DNA of 64,000 nucleotides from Furcasterigmium furcatum (GCA_001599815.1 BCIA01000004.1:5792082-5856081), one strand, 5' to 3'. Positions 1 through 12,243 are shown, numbered from the stretch's first letter. The notes: generated from the letters alone by a model not told the origin. A program made the numbers and translations.

Positions 1-200
1 ACAACAGAGGTATAGGCTGGAAAATGGTAATGGCAAGGAGATGGTATGCACAGTATCCAAGAAATCGGGATCCGGACCCGAGGGCAAGAAGAAAAGGCAC
101 CCCCCAGGGCGCGTTGTCGAGCAACGCTAGAATCTCGATGCATTGGTCATGAAAGGGGGTCGCTCCCCGGCGACCGACGTGTGACGTGAGGAGGAATAGC

Positions 201-3045
201 TTAGCGGGAGCCGCCGAGGGCGCTGATTCTCGCGCCAGATGGCCTGTGAATCAGGCTCTCGGCATGCTTGCCGACAACGGTCGGCTCGTGAGGGATAGTC
301 TCGGACTCGCTGCGGCCCTCTTCCAGGTCCTCATCGTCGTCCTCGACAATCTTGGTCGGGATATCCTCCCGGACCATGTACTGTTGGCTCGACCGCTCTG
401 GTGTCGTAGCTGTGGAGGCAAACGACATGGCCGTGCTGCTCCTGTTGGGAACCAGATCCGGCGTCGGCGGGATGCTTGACGCCCGGCCGGAGCCGGGCTG
501 AAGGAGGCTATCGTCACCGACCTCGGAGGTGGCGTTTGAGGTGGCATCGTGGCCATCCTCGCTGGCGGCGACGGACAGGTTGCTGTGGCGCCTGTGGGCA
601 GCGGCCAGGCGGGCACGCTCGTCAATCTCGGCGTCCTGGGCCAGGGCAAGACCCTCAACAGCAGCCTGGCACTGCTCGGCGATGTTCCTGATGATGTGGG
701 CAATCGCATCCGTCTTGTCCTTCAGGTGGCGGTCGGCCACGTCGATGAAGCTGGAGGAGGACATCCTCTTGTTGGCGAGGGCGGCGTTCTTCAAGTTGGC
801 CTCGGCCTCGGGCGACAGGCCCTCGCGGCGGGCAGCCTCTTCCTCTTCGGCATCTTCGAATCCCTCTCCAATCTCCGATGCAAGATCCTCGGGCTTGGTG
901 AGCGAGTGGACGAGGTGCTCCAGGTGGTGGCTCTGGCCGCCGATGAGGCTGCGGAGGTGCAGTACCACGCGGCGGGCCTCGTCTCTTTGCCTGACAATGG
1001 TGACATTGGTGTGTTGAAGCGCGGCAAGCTCCTTCTTGTTCCTCTTGCGCTCGCGCTCGAGCTCCTCGGCGATCTCCTGCTGGAGCACAAGTGCCTCGAG
1101 GGCGTCGTCGCGCTGCTTCTCCGTTCCACTGAGACGGACCGTGAGGCGGGCGTTGTCGTCCTTTTGCTGGTCGAGGAGACCGGCCAGGCGCCTGTTCTCG
1201 CGCTTGTGAGTCTCGATCTTTGACTTAAGATCCTGGGTCTCCTTCGTGAGCTGTTCGGCAAAGGCCTGGAACTTGAGGAACTAGTAGAAACGTTAGTCTT
1301 TTCGTCATTTGGAAAGCGAGGGGTCTTCAGGTCACGAACCTGCTGCTTCCAGCTCTCGAGCTCTTCAACGAGGTAGTTGTTCCTCTTTGTGACCTTGTTG
1401 AGCTCGGTGTCCATGCGGCCCTTGAGGTTGATGAAGTCCTGCCAAGCCTCCAGGGCATCGCGAGAGTACTGATTCCTCTCGCGAACGATCTCGTTGAGGT
1501 GCCTCATCGACACCTTGGTCATCAGCGGCTTCTTAACGGCGCCACCGAAGACGGCCTTGAGACCAGTGTTGCGGCCCATCTTCTCACAGACGTGGTCCAT
1601 GACGGCCATGACAGAGTCCTGGCTCCACCACTCGGGGTCGTGGATGGACTCCACTTCACCGCGCATGACAATGATCTGTCCAGCGGGGATGAGCTTTCCG
1701 CCACCGTAAGCAGAGCGCAGGTGCTGGGGCACTCCCGAGGGGGTGACATCGCCGTTCAGCGACTGGGTAAGACGGGTGACGAACTTGTTACGCTGGCTGG
1801 GCGTAAGGGCCGTGGGAGGGTTCGATGTGAGCACGAAGTTACGGTCGAGGTCCACGACGAGAGCGTCGTTTGGAGCGGTGAAGAGGGACCTGCATTCGGC
1901 GGTGATACCAAGAATGTAGGGGCCAGGCTCCTGAACAAGCTCCTTGGCATGGCGAGCATGAACAACAGGCACGTAGAGACCGCTCCACTCATAGACGCGG
2001 ACACAGTACCTGACGGTCTCGGCAGCCATCGTGAGCATGGCGGGGTAGTGGCTCACGAAGATAATACGGCGGGTCGGGGAGATGGCGGCCTCGATGACGC
2101 CGACGATGTTGGGGATGGAGAGACAAGAGAACAGGGGCCACATGGCGAAGTTCTGAAAGCCTGTCGGAGAGGAGGGGAACTGATAGCAGAGGGCATAGTC
2201 CTTCATGTCGATACGGACAAGGTCATTGAGCCTAGGGGCGGGGAAACTCAGGATGCGGGAAACCTCCTCCGCGTGGAACAGGTTGGTAGCCTTGTTCCAG
2301 TGAATCCACATGCCCCTCAGGTAGTCGCCAAGTAGGTTGTAGAGAGGGTAGCGCGAGAGGAAGGACAGGCAGTAGGGGATCCAGTAGACCTCGTCAGGGT
2401 TGTCGTAGAAGTCGGTCTCGGTCCTCTTGCGGAGATCGCGGATGGTCTCAGCCCGCTTGTCGTCGGCGCGGGACCAGACGCGCAGGCAGATGCCGTAGAG
2501 AGTGTGAGACGAGTCCTGTTGCAGGACAAAGGCATGGTGGACGCAGTGAGGCTGGCTGCGGCCGGTGCAGATCTCGACATCGTGAGGGAAGCAAGCCTGG
2601 AAGAGCAATGACATTAGTCGTGAGATTGCGCATGTGCAATCTGTGGAGTACTTACACGCATCGCGGCATGTAGCGACCTGGCAATCTCGTTGTCCTGCTC
2701 CAGACGAGGGCTGCTTCCGAGGATCTCGGGCAGCCAGAACTGGCCAACGGCACCCTTCATGTGGCCAATCTTGCCCTGGGCGGGAGCGGGCGCCTTGACC
2801 CATTGCGAGGGCTCGCGGCCAACACCACAGACCATGTAGGCATGGGTGAGGGTCTTGGGGGTCCGCTGCTGAGGTTTGCTGTTCAGAGTCGAGGGAATGG
2901 GCTGAGTGATGCGAGAGTGCAGAGATGAGGTGCGGCTGGGGATTATGAGGTTGTTGTCGCCCTGATCGCGCGTCAGGGGACGGCCCTCGCGGTCGCCGGT
3001 GCGAGGGCGGGTGAAGGAGGTATGCGCGGTCAAAGAGGGAGCCAT
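201..3045 (-). CDS. DENN-domain protein, predicted Rab GEF
   Basis: Three exons: 3045-2656, 2596-1340 and 1280-201, giving 908 residues. Both introns are 59 nt: donor GTAAGT with a CAG acceptor, and donor GTTCGT with a TAG acceptor. The start is the first ATG, in context CACAATGGC. The order is uDENN (from about residue 20, continuing across intron 1 with a Cys-Phe-Pro-His stretch), central DENN (about 250-410, with the PLYNLLGDYLRG and PTRRIIFVSHYP stretches) and dDENN (about 430-570). A long heptad-rich coiled coil (about 540-710) and a Ser/Thr/acidic tail follow. DENN modules exchange GDP for GTP on Rab GTPases, so a role at membranes in vesicle traffic is inferred; the Rab partner cannot be told. 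The coiled coil directly after dDENN is typical of the fungal AEX-3-like group. Splicing is supported by uninterrupted DENN homology across both junctions. Confidence 0.9.
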
Positions 3046-3754
3046 TGTGACGAGTCAATTGGACGATGAAGAATAAGAGGAAGAAGGAGAAGAGAAGAGC
3101 GGTTGCTTCGAAGAAAGGACCACGGAGAGACTCCCGGATGTACGTCTGGGGTGGTTAATCGCGGCGTGGATCGTTGGGTGCGTGGGAAGTCCCAAGATAA
3201 TCCTCGGGGGCTGCAGAGGCGTCGCGATAGCCGTAGCAAAGGTGCTGAGCTCGACTTCTGGCGTTGTTCTTAGATCTCCATCCGAATAATCCCCTCGGCT
3301 GGCTCAAGGGCACAGATGAACAGGAGCAGACGTCTCGACAAGAAGCAAATGTCAAGCGTCGTTGAAGGAGAGCGAGCGGGCTGTCGGGAGGAGCGAGAAG
3401 AAACAACTGAATAGGAAGCCCCAGGCAAGAAAGGGGGAAAAGAGTGACCGGGGGTGCCAGGTCGAGGGTGGTGGGGGCAGCGGACGGGATGACAAGTCTT
3501 TACGGGTGCGAACGAGCCTCCTTGACACCTCGTGGTCCAGGTTGGGAGAAGAAAAGTGCGCACAACGGTCGATCTCGAGCGGATTCCGTATGGTTCGCCT
3601 TCTGGAGCAACCTGGAAGTCACTCCAAGTTCGCATTGGCCCTCTTTTGGGCGGGTTTGGCGGGCAACCGGGCAAGGGCGTCTCTCTCTCGCGAAATAGCT
3701 GACCGGGGGGTCCTGTCCCAGCATCTGAAGGGCCTTTGGTGATCCTCGCTATGT

Positions 3755-3777
3755 GGTCTGGGTCTGGGTCTGGGTCT
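3755..3777. repeat. GGTCTG hexanucleotide repeat
   Basis: Three perfect GGTCTG units followed by a partial GGTCT, lying in the gene-poor stretch with no supported coding frame over it. Confidence 0.9.
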
Positions 3778-4867
3778 CCTCAATCCCCGAGGGATGGGGA
3801 GCTGTTGGCAACCGATTCAGGGGGCGAACCCTTGTCGGCCTGGTCCGTCCTCGGCGGATGGTCTGATACGACGCTAAGACACTGTGCGTCAGACCTGCGT
3901 TCAGGGCAGATGCGAATCACAAACACTGTCTTCCCTGCGCCTGTGTTGGTGCTTTGATACAGTGCGCATTGAGACGAAGCACGCCCCAAGTGTGCCTGGG
4001 ACGGTGCTGGACCCCTGCAGGCGGGGCGGCCGGCTGGTGGCTGCAACATGGCGCTAGCGTGCCCTGTGGAGTCAGGTTGCAGCAGAGCTTGGGACGCCAG
4101 CTGCTTCGGCCGGGGGGGGGTTGAGATTTGCTCCCCACTCCCTCCCCCGCCAAAAGCCAATCAAGGACCTCCCGGCTTCCTGACGGGAAATTGTCTCTCC
4201 CTCTTTGGGATCCCCCGGGCTCCGAGCACTTCCCTCGATGTGCCTCCTCCGTCCTGACATGGAAATCCTCCAGCACCGTTTGTGCCGGCCATGTGCTCCC
4301 TCGTCGTCGGTCATGTTGTTTCTTTTGTCTCGCAATATTGCCTACATGGCGTGACGCCTCTCCAGTGTCAGCCAACAAGGCTCTGTCGCACTTTGGTTGT
4401 CATCTCCGAATCACTAGTGACATGGTACTTACAAGTATAGCTTCGGTAGGTCATGGCCGTGTTCAACCCGGACCAAACTCCCACAGCCAGCGGACATTGG
4501 AAGAGCAGGCCCCGGCCTTGTTTACTCTATATGATGCGGAATATCCATGACATGGATATGGTGCTCGGTGCTGCACTTGGCATTTAATACTTGCCCAATA
4601 TCCCCCTCCCTTTCCCCAAGAAGGCAATTCTCCTGGTTGTGCAGCATTCACATATCATAACGCCTCCTGCTATTGCATGATAAGGACGAGAAGCACAGCT
4701 CGCCGTCGAGATCAAGGGCCCATCGATCGCGTCCCGGACAGCATCCTTCGCATACATACGTGCATAAGAACGGGCTTGACATGTACGTACGTACTTGTAG
4801 ATAGTTTCCAGGACCAGGTACTCGTAGGCTCACCAAGGAGGTCTGCCTCGAGAGCCGATGTCCGTTC

Positions 4868-4884
4868 CATCATCATCATCATCC
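4868..4884. repeat. CAT trinucleotide microsatellite
   Basis: Five consecutive CAT units in noncoding sequence, followed shortly by a GGCAAGGCA-type direct repeat around 4921-4942. Confidence 0.85.
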
Positions 4885-7800
4885 AGTCTTCGCACGAGCC
4901 TCCTCTGTCGTCTCCTTGCCCAAGCAGGCAAGGCAGGCAAGGCCCGTCATCTGGCAGCTGACAGCCAGACGTACGCTTTGACCACCATCATCACAAGCAT
5001 GATGCCTCTTGACAATTAACGCGGTCTCCAGGGCGGCCCAAACTCAGTGCCGCACAGTGCCCGACGCCAAATGGGGCAGGAAGCTTCTGTCGAATGGCGC
5101 ACTCGCAAACAAGGTGGGAGTCGTGACATTGTTGGTAGTCATGTCGTAGTGGATCTCAAGATCAACTTGAAGTCTGTCACGGCCGGCGATAGTTGAGAGC
5201 CGAGCGCGCGGCGCAGAGGGAACTGCCGCCAGCCCAGTGCTGATGCAAGATTCCATATGTACATATCTGCCCGCTGCAGGACGGGCCTGGCAGCGGGGGC
5301 CAGATGCAAGGACGGACGCGCGAGCACCGGGGTCATCGACGCTGCTCGAGAACATCCCGACAACGTGCTGGGTATAAGACCAACGGCTATTTGTTTCCCG
5401 ACAGCGATGTTCCTGGTGGTGCGAAACGTCCCAGCGGGTTTTCGAGCAACGGCCTAATATATTCGCCGCGGAGAACGTGCCGGGTCCTTGTCAATAAAGA
5501 GCCCGTTAACAAAACGCCCCTCAAACAACTGGCTTGAATCCTCGTTGCTTGTGAGACGCCACTGGGGTTTCACGAGTACATCCATCATTACCTACTGACA
5601 TACATACTTACAACACACGTACACTACAAGTAAGTCCTGGCAGCTGCAACGTTCTGAAGACATAACACTTTCGGCGCCGTCGCCAAGACAGGCGGGCGCG
5701 GGGCGACCAACCTCATACATAGCTTGAGGACTACCTGGGTTGAGAACCGGCAGCCGTTCGAAATACTCGAGCCTGGGGCAGCGAGTCACTTCGTCTTGAG
5801 TGTTGACTGATTATTTCACTATTCGATCGAGGCAGAGGGGTAGAGAAACACTGTTCAGATGCGGTTATTTAGATGGTACTTGCCTACCTACTCAGGAACA
5901 ACCGGAAGTCTGACTGCGTAGTACGTGGTCTCGAATGACGACACACCCTGCCAGCACGTATCTCGACTTCCTAAGCCGAAGGGAGAGACCATCTCAAGTG
6001 TCTACGTTCGAGGCTCGATCCGCAGCCATGTCGACGCTGGTCACCCAATAACTTCCATCTTCATTCGGCCCCCACGGAGGGCTCGCGAGCGCCTTTGGTA
6101 TATATGTGTAATCAAGTTTGATTTTCTTCTTCTGTTCTTTCCGATATGAGGAAGGATACCCTCTTGTCTATTACCTTCTTGCGTCCGAGACAAAGTAGTT
6201 TGGGCTATCGACGCAACGTAGGGGCCAGCTCGAGAGGATTCTCACTTGAGAGCCCTAGATCTTGGTCGGCGTCCGCCAGTAGCGTCAGCCCGCCAGTTCG
6301 TCCCGGAAACACAACGCTGGCTTCCACGAGTTGGATACAGGTTGTAACCGCGCATGGAATGCATTCCTGCCTCCATGTCCAGCCTTGACGTGGGACATAA
6401 GCGCTGCGCCGATCAAAAGAATTCACTCAGGCTAGCTGCGGCTGACGCTTGCTGCTGTGCTGCCGAGGGTGACCTGTACAACATGCAAGTCGACCCATGC
6501 CACCATTGGAGGGGGTTGACCGTGTCGTTGGAGATGCAAGGTACAAACCCTATCCATCGGCCGTGGTCGTCGCCAAATCATGAATGTTTCGTGGTTCAGG
6601 TCAACCATATTACGATGCCTCCATACTCAGACAGCCTCTTTCTGCGCCTCGGGCGGAACAGAGACACCACAGGGACGCAGAGGGTTGCGCTCTCCAGCCT
6701 AGTTCACGCGGATTCGGGTGACTTGTTTCGTCGGAGATGTTGTTCCCACCTCTGTCCACACGGCCAAGTGCCTCGTGCTCGCGGATGAGCGATTTGCATC
6801 AGCGGCCCATGGGTTTGCGTTTGACTCCAAAACCTTCTGCCCACCTCGGATGCTCGTTGACTCGGAATCTGGCAGAACTGCCCGGGTCTCCATGTTCGTG
6901 CGACTGGGAAGTACCAGGCGGGATCAACAAACACCAGGTTGGCTCATGGCAGGAGGGTCCGGTGGATATGGGCAGCGGAAATACGGATGATGGCGATGCC
7001 TCAGTCGTCGGCTGATCTGGGTGCTGCACGGCAAGAAACATATATCTGCAAGTGGCCCAAACGGTGCAGAGCCGGAGAAGCATCAGGGCGAGGCAGCGGA
7101 GCATCGAGGTGCCTTTTATTGGCAACATGGCGTGGTCGGTCGCGGGGAGCAGGCATGGGACATCCGTCGTCGCCCGTCCCTCGGGCTAGTGCGAGACGGC
7201 GCCGAGGGGGGTTCCGAAGCAATTGTCAGGCAGTGAGTGAGAGGCAGTGTTCGGGCCAAAGATAACAGTAGAGGCGTCGCATGCTGACACTCTGCCCCTG
7301 CGCCAGCCTTTCCGGACAAGGTAACGAGGCGCTGCCATTCGCCAATGGGAAGATTCGTATCGGCAAGCGGAGAGTTTCGAGACGCTGCAAGACGTTGCCT
7401 ATATAGAACTTAGCATGACGAGCACCCATGCGGGAGGCGCAGGAGGAGACGCTCTATCGAGGTCGCGCGGCAGAACGTGGTGGTTCTCCGGATGGTGTGC
7501 TGCCAGCGGGCGGGAAAAGTCGGCGAGCTGGTGTGTGGTTCGATAGGAACAGAGCGAGCAAGATGCAAGAGGAGGAGAACAGACGAAAGGGCGATAAAGT
7601 ACCTTTGGTTGGTATCCTTTCGATGTAAGATGGATGGAGGGGCTGAAGGTGGGGTGAGGGGCAAGCCATCTGCAAGTCGCTGCTCGTGATTGACATGTGA
7701 CTGTGGCTGGTGATGCCATCGGATCCACGCATGTGGAATGATGCCCAGGGCCCAGAATCCGAGTCCCTGACAATCCTCGACCACGGCAATGCGGCTCTTC

Positions 7801-8875
7801 CTTACTTTCCAAGGCAAAGCCGTGTTGGAGGGGACGGGTGGCAATAAATGCGCCGATTGTGTGGAACCACTTCCCAAATGTCCGAGGCAGCCAGAGTTGG
7901 TGAGGCTCGTGATGATGGACATTGCTTGATCCTGCGAGCCGCGGGACCGACCTTCTTCTTGCCTCATTGCCTTCGGCCGAGGCCATGGTCAAGGACTGGG
8001 TGTGATCCTACCGATGCTGGAGGGTTCGAGATTTTCTCACCGGATGCATCTCAGGCTTGGCAGGACGCTGCCCAGCTCACGATCGGTGTGCCATGCATCA
8101 TCAATGGGCACCAGCCACAGGACGATCGCAGGCCAGCGCAGTGGGAGGAGGGTCTGGGGGCGGTATCCAACCGACCCAAGGTACTATGTAGCTAGGTACC
8201 TACTTACCAACTTACTTACCTATAGTGGGGTGAAGCACCTTATTTTCACATGCTAGACGCAACGCAAGGGCGGGGGACGAGAAGCGCCTCACCTCACGAC
8301 AACGCAAGGTAGTCAGAGGCAGGCAAGCCTAGATTCGGGACTCTTTACGTCTAGCCTGCTGGTACCTTATCCGTGGGAGATAGCAGCTGGCCAATGGTGA
8401 TGGCGCGAGCTTCACGTTGATGATACGAGACATGTTGAGCAAGCTGCCCATTGGCCTGGCGCCATGCGCCCAAGCAGCGATCGCGTCCCCATCCCCCGGC
8501 AGCGGCAGCGGCAGCGACAAGCTCCTCGCGTCATCTTGCGACGCCCGGCAGAGGTGTGGAGGGGTGCCTACGTTGCTACGGGCGCGTTGTGGTCCTGCAG
8601 CAGACAGTTTTGCGGCACCTCAGTCAAGTTGGAGCAGCACCAGCAAGGCAGAGAGAGACGGGAGTCAAGAATGCTGTTGACCGATGTCCCGAGCGACCCG
8701 CTCGGAGAATGCTGCCCTCCATGTCGAGCCGCTCGCCGTCTGATAGCTTGTGATGGCCACGGGCACGACGCAGATGAAATAAATTCCGACTTGCTGCCCC
8801 TACCTACTGTACGTACAAGCTTGGTACAAATACCCGACGAAGGTACTGCACTTATTACTTAAGGTACACTTCCTT

Positions 8876-8895
8876 CCATCCCATCCCATCCCATC
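8876..8895. repeat. CCATC pentanucleotide repeat
   Basis: Four perfect CCATC units in the pyrimidine-rich region about 430-450 bases before the perilipin-like start codon. It may belong to the promoter or leader of that gene. Confidence 0.9.
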
Positions 8896-8990
8896 CCACC
8901 CCCGTGTACCTTCCTACCTACTTATCTGTGTGCACGTCTCGCGCATTCCCATTCCACGCCCGCCTCCCTCCCTTCCCAATCCCGCCTCGC

Positions 8991-9025
8991 CCTAGGTACC
9001 TACCTACTCGACCTACCTAGGTAAG
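8991..9025. promoter_or_regulatory. TACCTA/TAGGTA repeat cluster before the perilipin-like gene
   Basis: CCTAGGTACCTACC and, a few bases later, ACCTACCTAGGTAA form an imperfect inverted arrangement of TACCTA words. The same word recurs in other intergenic regions of this window (near 8200, 12015, 36410, 51310, 60580 and 60655) and was not noticed inside genes. Its position about 300 bases before the start codon allows a regulatory role, but none is shown. Confidence 0.35.
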
Positions 9026-9327
9026 GACCTTTTAAGTTTCACCCGGCTCGCTCCCCAACAATCCTCCTCCTGCTACTTGCCCTTCCCTCCCTTCCAGCTT
9101 CCAGCTTCCCACGCACCTCACTCACACCTTTCCCCAAACCATCCTCGATTGCCGGATACCTTCGTCCACCGACAAGGCACCTTCACATCTCCTCTCTTCC
9201 CTTGCATCTACGCCTCGGGCAGTATTACTTTTCGTGGGTTTCATTCTTCGGATTCTTTCTTGATAGCGGGGGTCACAGACAAGAACTAACCAGCTTGCCA
9301 GGCTTCCTCCCTCGCACATCATCCGCA

Positions 9328-9876
9328 ATGGCTCAGGTCAACGGCGACATCCCGGGCTCGTCTCACGGCTCGGCCTTCCTCCAGCATCTGCTCGACTACC
9401 CTGTCATTTACGATGGCGTGACCACCTTCAAGCAGAACCCCTACGGCCAGAAGTCCCTCCAGCTCAGCGACTCGGCCTACAAGACCTTTGCGCTGCCCAT
9501 CCTGCCCTACTTCACGCGGCCCTATGAGCTCGTCCGACCCTACATTGCCAAGGCCGATACGCTTGGCGACCAGGCTCTCGACAAGGTTGACGAGAATGCC
9601 CCCTTCGTCAAGAAGCCCACGGGCGAGCTGTACGCGGGCGCCAAGGGCATCATCTTCCTCCCGTACAACACGGGCATCGAGACCAAGGACCACGTCCTCG
9701 AGGTGTACTCGGCCGAGTGCAAGAAGCTCGGCGGCGACAACATCTTCACCTACGGCAAGGCCCTCTTCAGCACCGCCCTCATCTCGAGCAGCGAGTTCCT
9801 GACCTGGGCCGGCCACGTCCTCAACAACAAGAGGGAAGATGCCAAGGAGGTGCTCAATGACAAGGCTAACAACTGA
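9328..9876 (+). CDS. CAP20: Perilipin-like lipid-droplet protein, CAP20/MPL1 family
   Basis: A single exon of 182 residues, matching the short fungal perilipin family (about 180 residues). The start is the ATG in context CGCAATGGC. The frame is open upstream but has no domain there, and MAQVNGD is the usual family start. The conserved core includes HGSAFLQHLLDYPVI, the KSLQLSDSAYKTFA stretch and an amphipathic centre. From the family, CAP20 of Colletotrichum and MPL1 of Metarhizium coat lipid droplets and affect lipid stores, appressorium turgor and virulence. A lipid-droplet location here is inferred from homology. It stands alone after a long gene-poor stretch with a CT-rich leader. No intron is needed: the reading frame is continuous to TGA. 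Confidence 0.93.
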   Translation: MAQVNGDIPGSSHGSAFLQHLLDYPVIYDGVTTFKQNPYGQKSLQLSDSAYKTFALPILPYFTRPYELVRPYIAKADTLGDQALDKVDENAPFVKKPTGELYAGAKGIIFLPYNTGIETKDHVLEVYSAECKKLGGDNIFTYGKALFSTALISSSEFLTWAGHVLNNKREDAKEVLNDKANN

Positions 9877-10629
9877 AGCTGAAGCCCAACTCCCCCCGAG
9901 GACACAGAAAATGAACCCAAAAAAAGAAATTGGGCGGCGGGGGGCAGCTTGGTTGACGGTACGGGGACTGGAGATATTATACCCACGGCGTCTCCCTCCC
10001 ACGTTTGTTTTTGTGCTCTTCTCCTCTTTGCTTGGCCCTTTTTCGTCGGTTGTCTGCCCATGGTGCTGGGCAGTTCGTGTTGGATATGGTTGGGGTTGTC
10101 ATTTCATTTCTGGATGCCGTGTTCTTGGACATTGGGAGTTTGCGTCCGAGGGTGCCTGCCGTTTCCCATACCCGAGCTCTCGATGGTGGTTGATGGGCGA
10201 TGAAAGCGATTTCTTGATTGAAAATAGACTTGGCTCTCTCCCGAAGACGGATTCTGAACGCATTCATCTGATGAGCCACGCAAGAACGGAAGAGAGAGCT
10301 CCAGTTTTGAGAGCGTACGATTGACCAATTGCATCCCGTGCCGCACTCAGTCAGCAAACCTGGAAGCTCCCGTCATCAGTAAGCGCACGGGCCAAGAGCC
10401 AAGACAGACTGCTCCTCAGCGGACTAGCACTGCTGATGAACCACTGACTAATGAGCAACTGCTTATGGAAAGTACACATAATGATGAGAATGCATCGCAT
10501 TGTCTCCAAATGGAGGGGCATATCAAGGCTATCCGCGCTTCGACGCATTTCTCCTCAATTCAGTTAGGTGGCCTCGATCAAGTCTTCAGCTGTGAACCAT
10601 AAAAGCCTCGTCCTCCAGCTCATATCCAA

Positions 10630-11736
10630 ATGAAGTCGCTTCTTCTGTCAGTCATCATCGGCCTCGTATCGATTGTCTTATACAGAGATCAGCTTCAAGA
10701 AATCGCACTGAAAGCATCGGAGACAGCTTTGACTGTTTTCAGCAGCAGCAGCAGCAACAACAACCCTCAAGAGACAGACACAACGTCCTTCGGCCAACAC
10801 TTCGATCACCACCTCTACGCCACCAAAATGTCCATTCCCCGCGCTATCAGGAAGGTCTTCCTCGCCGTTGAGCAGGCAGAGGGCGCCGGAGCCCGCGTGC
10901 GCCGCTCCATCGGCACGCCAAACCTGCGCAACTTCTCGCCCTTCCTCATGCTCGACCACTTTTCCATCAAGCCTGGGGCGGGCTTCCCCGACCACCCACA
11001 CCGTGGTCAGGAGACTATCACATATCTCATCAGCGGCGGCGTTGACCACGAGGATTTTGCCGGCAACCGAGGCACCATCGAGTCCGGCGATCTTCAGTTC
11101 ATGACGGCGGGCCGCGGGATAGTCCACGCTGAAATGCCCAAGCAGAACCCGGACGGAAGCGCCAACGTCGGCCTGCAGCTGTGGGTCGACCTCCCCCAGC
11201 ACCTGAAGTCCGTGGAGCCCAGGTACCGCGACCTGAAGGCCAAGGAGATCCCGTCTGTCGATGTTGATGATGGCAAGGTCCACATCAAGGTCATCTCCGG
11301 CCAGAGCCACGGTGTCGACTCGGTGCGCGACCTCGCCTATACGCCCGTCTGGATCCTCGACCTGCAGATCAAGCCCGGCGGCAAGGTCGTCCAGCCCATC
11401 CCTGCCAACTGGAACGCCTTTGCCTACGTCCTCGAGGGTCAGGCTCTTTTCGGCGCGGCGGACCAGAAGCGCGTCGTGGACCAGTACCACAATGTCGTCC
11501 TCGAGCAGGAGGGCGATGTGCTCAACGTCGAGGTCGATGCTGGCGCAGAACAGGATGCCAGGGTCATTCTCATTGCTGGCACCCCTCTTGACCAACCCAT
11601 TGTCCAATATGGCCCCTTCGTTGTCAACTCCAAGGAAGAGGTGTACCAGGCGCTCTCGGACTATCAGACATATGCGAACGGATTTGAGAGGGCCCAAGGC
11701 TGGCAAAGTGAAATTGGAAAGACCATGATGCATTAA
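10630..11736 (+). CDS. Pirin-family cupin protein with possible N-terminal membrane anchor
   Basis: A single exon of 368 residues from the first ATG. The pirin bicupin fold covers about residues 70-365. Its metal-ligand set is intact: H122 and H124 in HPHRGQET and H166 and E168 in HAEMP, matching the iron site of human pirin. Family members act as iron-dependent transcription cofactors or quercetinase-like enzymes. The first 66 residues are extra: a hydrophobic segment (LLLSVIIGLVSIVLY), then a Ser/Asn-rich run encoded by AGC and AAC repeats at 10741-10764. A second in-frame ATG at 10828 (context CAAAATGTC) would give a standard 302-residue cytosolic or nuclear pirin. Both start contexts have A at -3, so two forms are possible. 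The neighbours are unrelated in function. Confidence 0.9.
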   Translation: MKSLLLSVIIGLVSIVLYRDQLQEIALKASETALTVFSSSSSNNNPQETDTTSFGQHFDHHLYATKMSIPRAIRKVFLAVEQAEGAGARVRRSIGTPNLRNFSPFLMLDHFSIKPGAGFPDHPHRGQETITYLISGGVDHEDFAGNRGTIESGDLQFMTAGRGIVHAEMPKQNPDGSANVGLQLWVDLPQHLKSVEPRYRDLKAKEIPSVDVDDGKVHIKVISGQSHGVDSVRDLAYTPVWILDLQIKPGGKVVQPIPANWNAFAYVLEGQALFGAADQKRVVDQYHNVVLEQEGDVLNVEVDAGAEQDARVILIAGTPLDQPIVQYGPFVVNSKEEVYQALSDYQTYANGFERAQGWQSEIGKTMMH

Positions 11737-12243
11737 TCTGGGCGGTGACCTGTTTGTTCACGTCGTTTCTGCATTAAGCCGGGCGTTCTCTGGTGGAGGA
11801 TTCAAATTGGAGATACTGTGAATGAGTGGGGCGGTTGAACCTCATACACTCTGGGAGGTTCATACGTACCTAAATAGACTGAATCGTTATGTTGGGATCA
11901 TCGCAATTCCACGACACACTGCTGAATGTCGAACTTCCTCAGGTGATGAGCATGATGCCTGGCTGGCTGGCCCGCGGGATGGGAATAGGGGGGCATGATT
12001 AGATAAGAAATAATAGGTACCTAAGCCTCCAATCACGCATCTCCTTCCCTCCGATCAACGTCCAAGCCCGAAACATACCAACAACCACCGACACGACACG
12101 TACGACCGAAATGCGCCGCCAGTCGGTCGCATGCTAGAAGTGCATCTTTTCCCCTTCCCGTGGGCTCTCTTGACCATGGTCCCTGCAGTTGCAGAATCAC
12201 CCCAAGTCTAGATCGATGACCACCACCCCCCCAATCTCCCACC

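Larger units (their letters stand above)
3046..9327. other. Gene-poor 6.3-kb intergenic stretch
   Basis: No supported gene was found between the DENN gene start and the perilipin-like gene. Open frames up to 197 codons occur (for example 7399-7992 on the minus strand), but they overlap equally long frames in other phases, show no recognisable domain and lack convincing exon joins. The stretch holds simple repeats, several TACCTA/TAGGTA words (8196-8222, 8991-9025) and a pyrimidine-rich leader just before the next gene. It probably contains promoters and UTRs of both flanking genes. A noncoding transcript cannot be excluded from sequence alone. Confidence 0.6.

Noticed and set aside
7393..7406. 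TATATAG sequence as a promoter inside the gene-poor region
   Set aside because: No credible coding sequence starts downstream on either strand; the plus-strand frame after it ends within about 40 codons.
7399..7992. 197-codon minus-strand open frame in the gene-poor region
   Set aside because: A 185-codon frame overlaps it in another phase on the same strand, there is no domain or protein-like pattern, and no good splice partners were found.
10678..11733. 351-codon minus-strand frame opposite pirin
   Set aside because: Leu/Val/Asp-rich antisense shadow, typical of strongly biased coding sequence.
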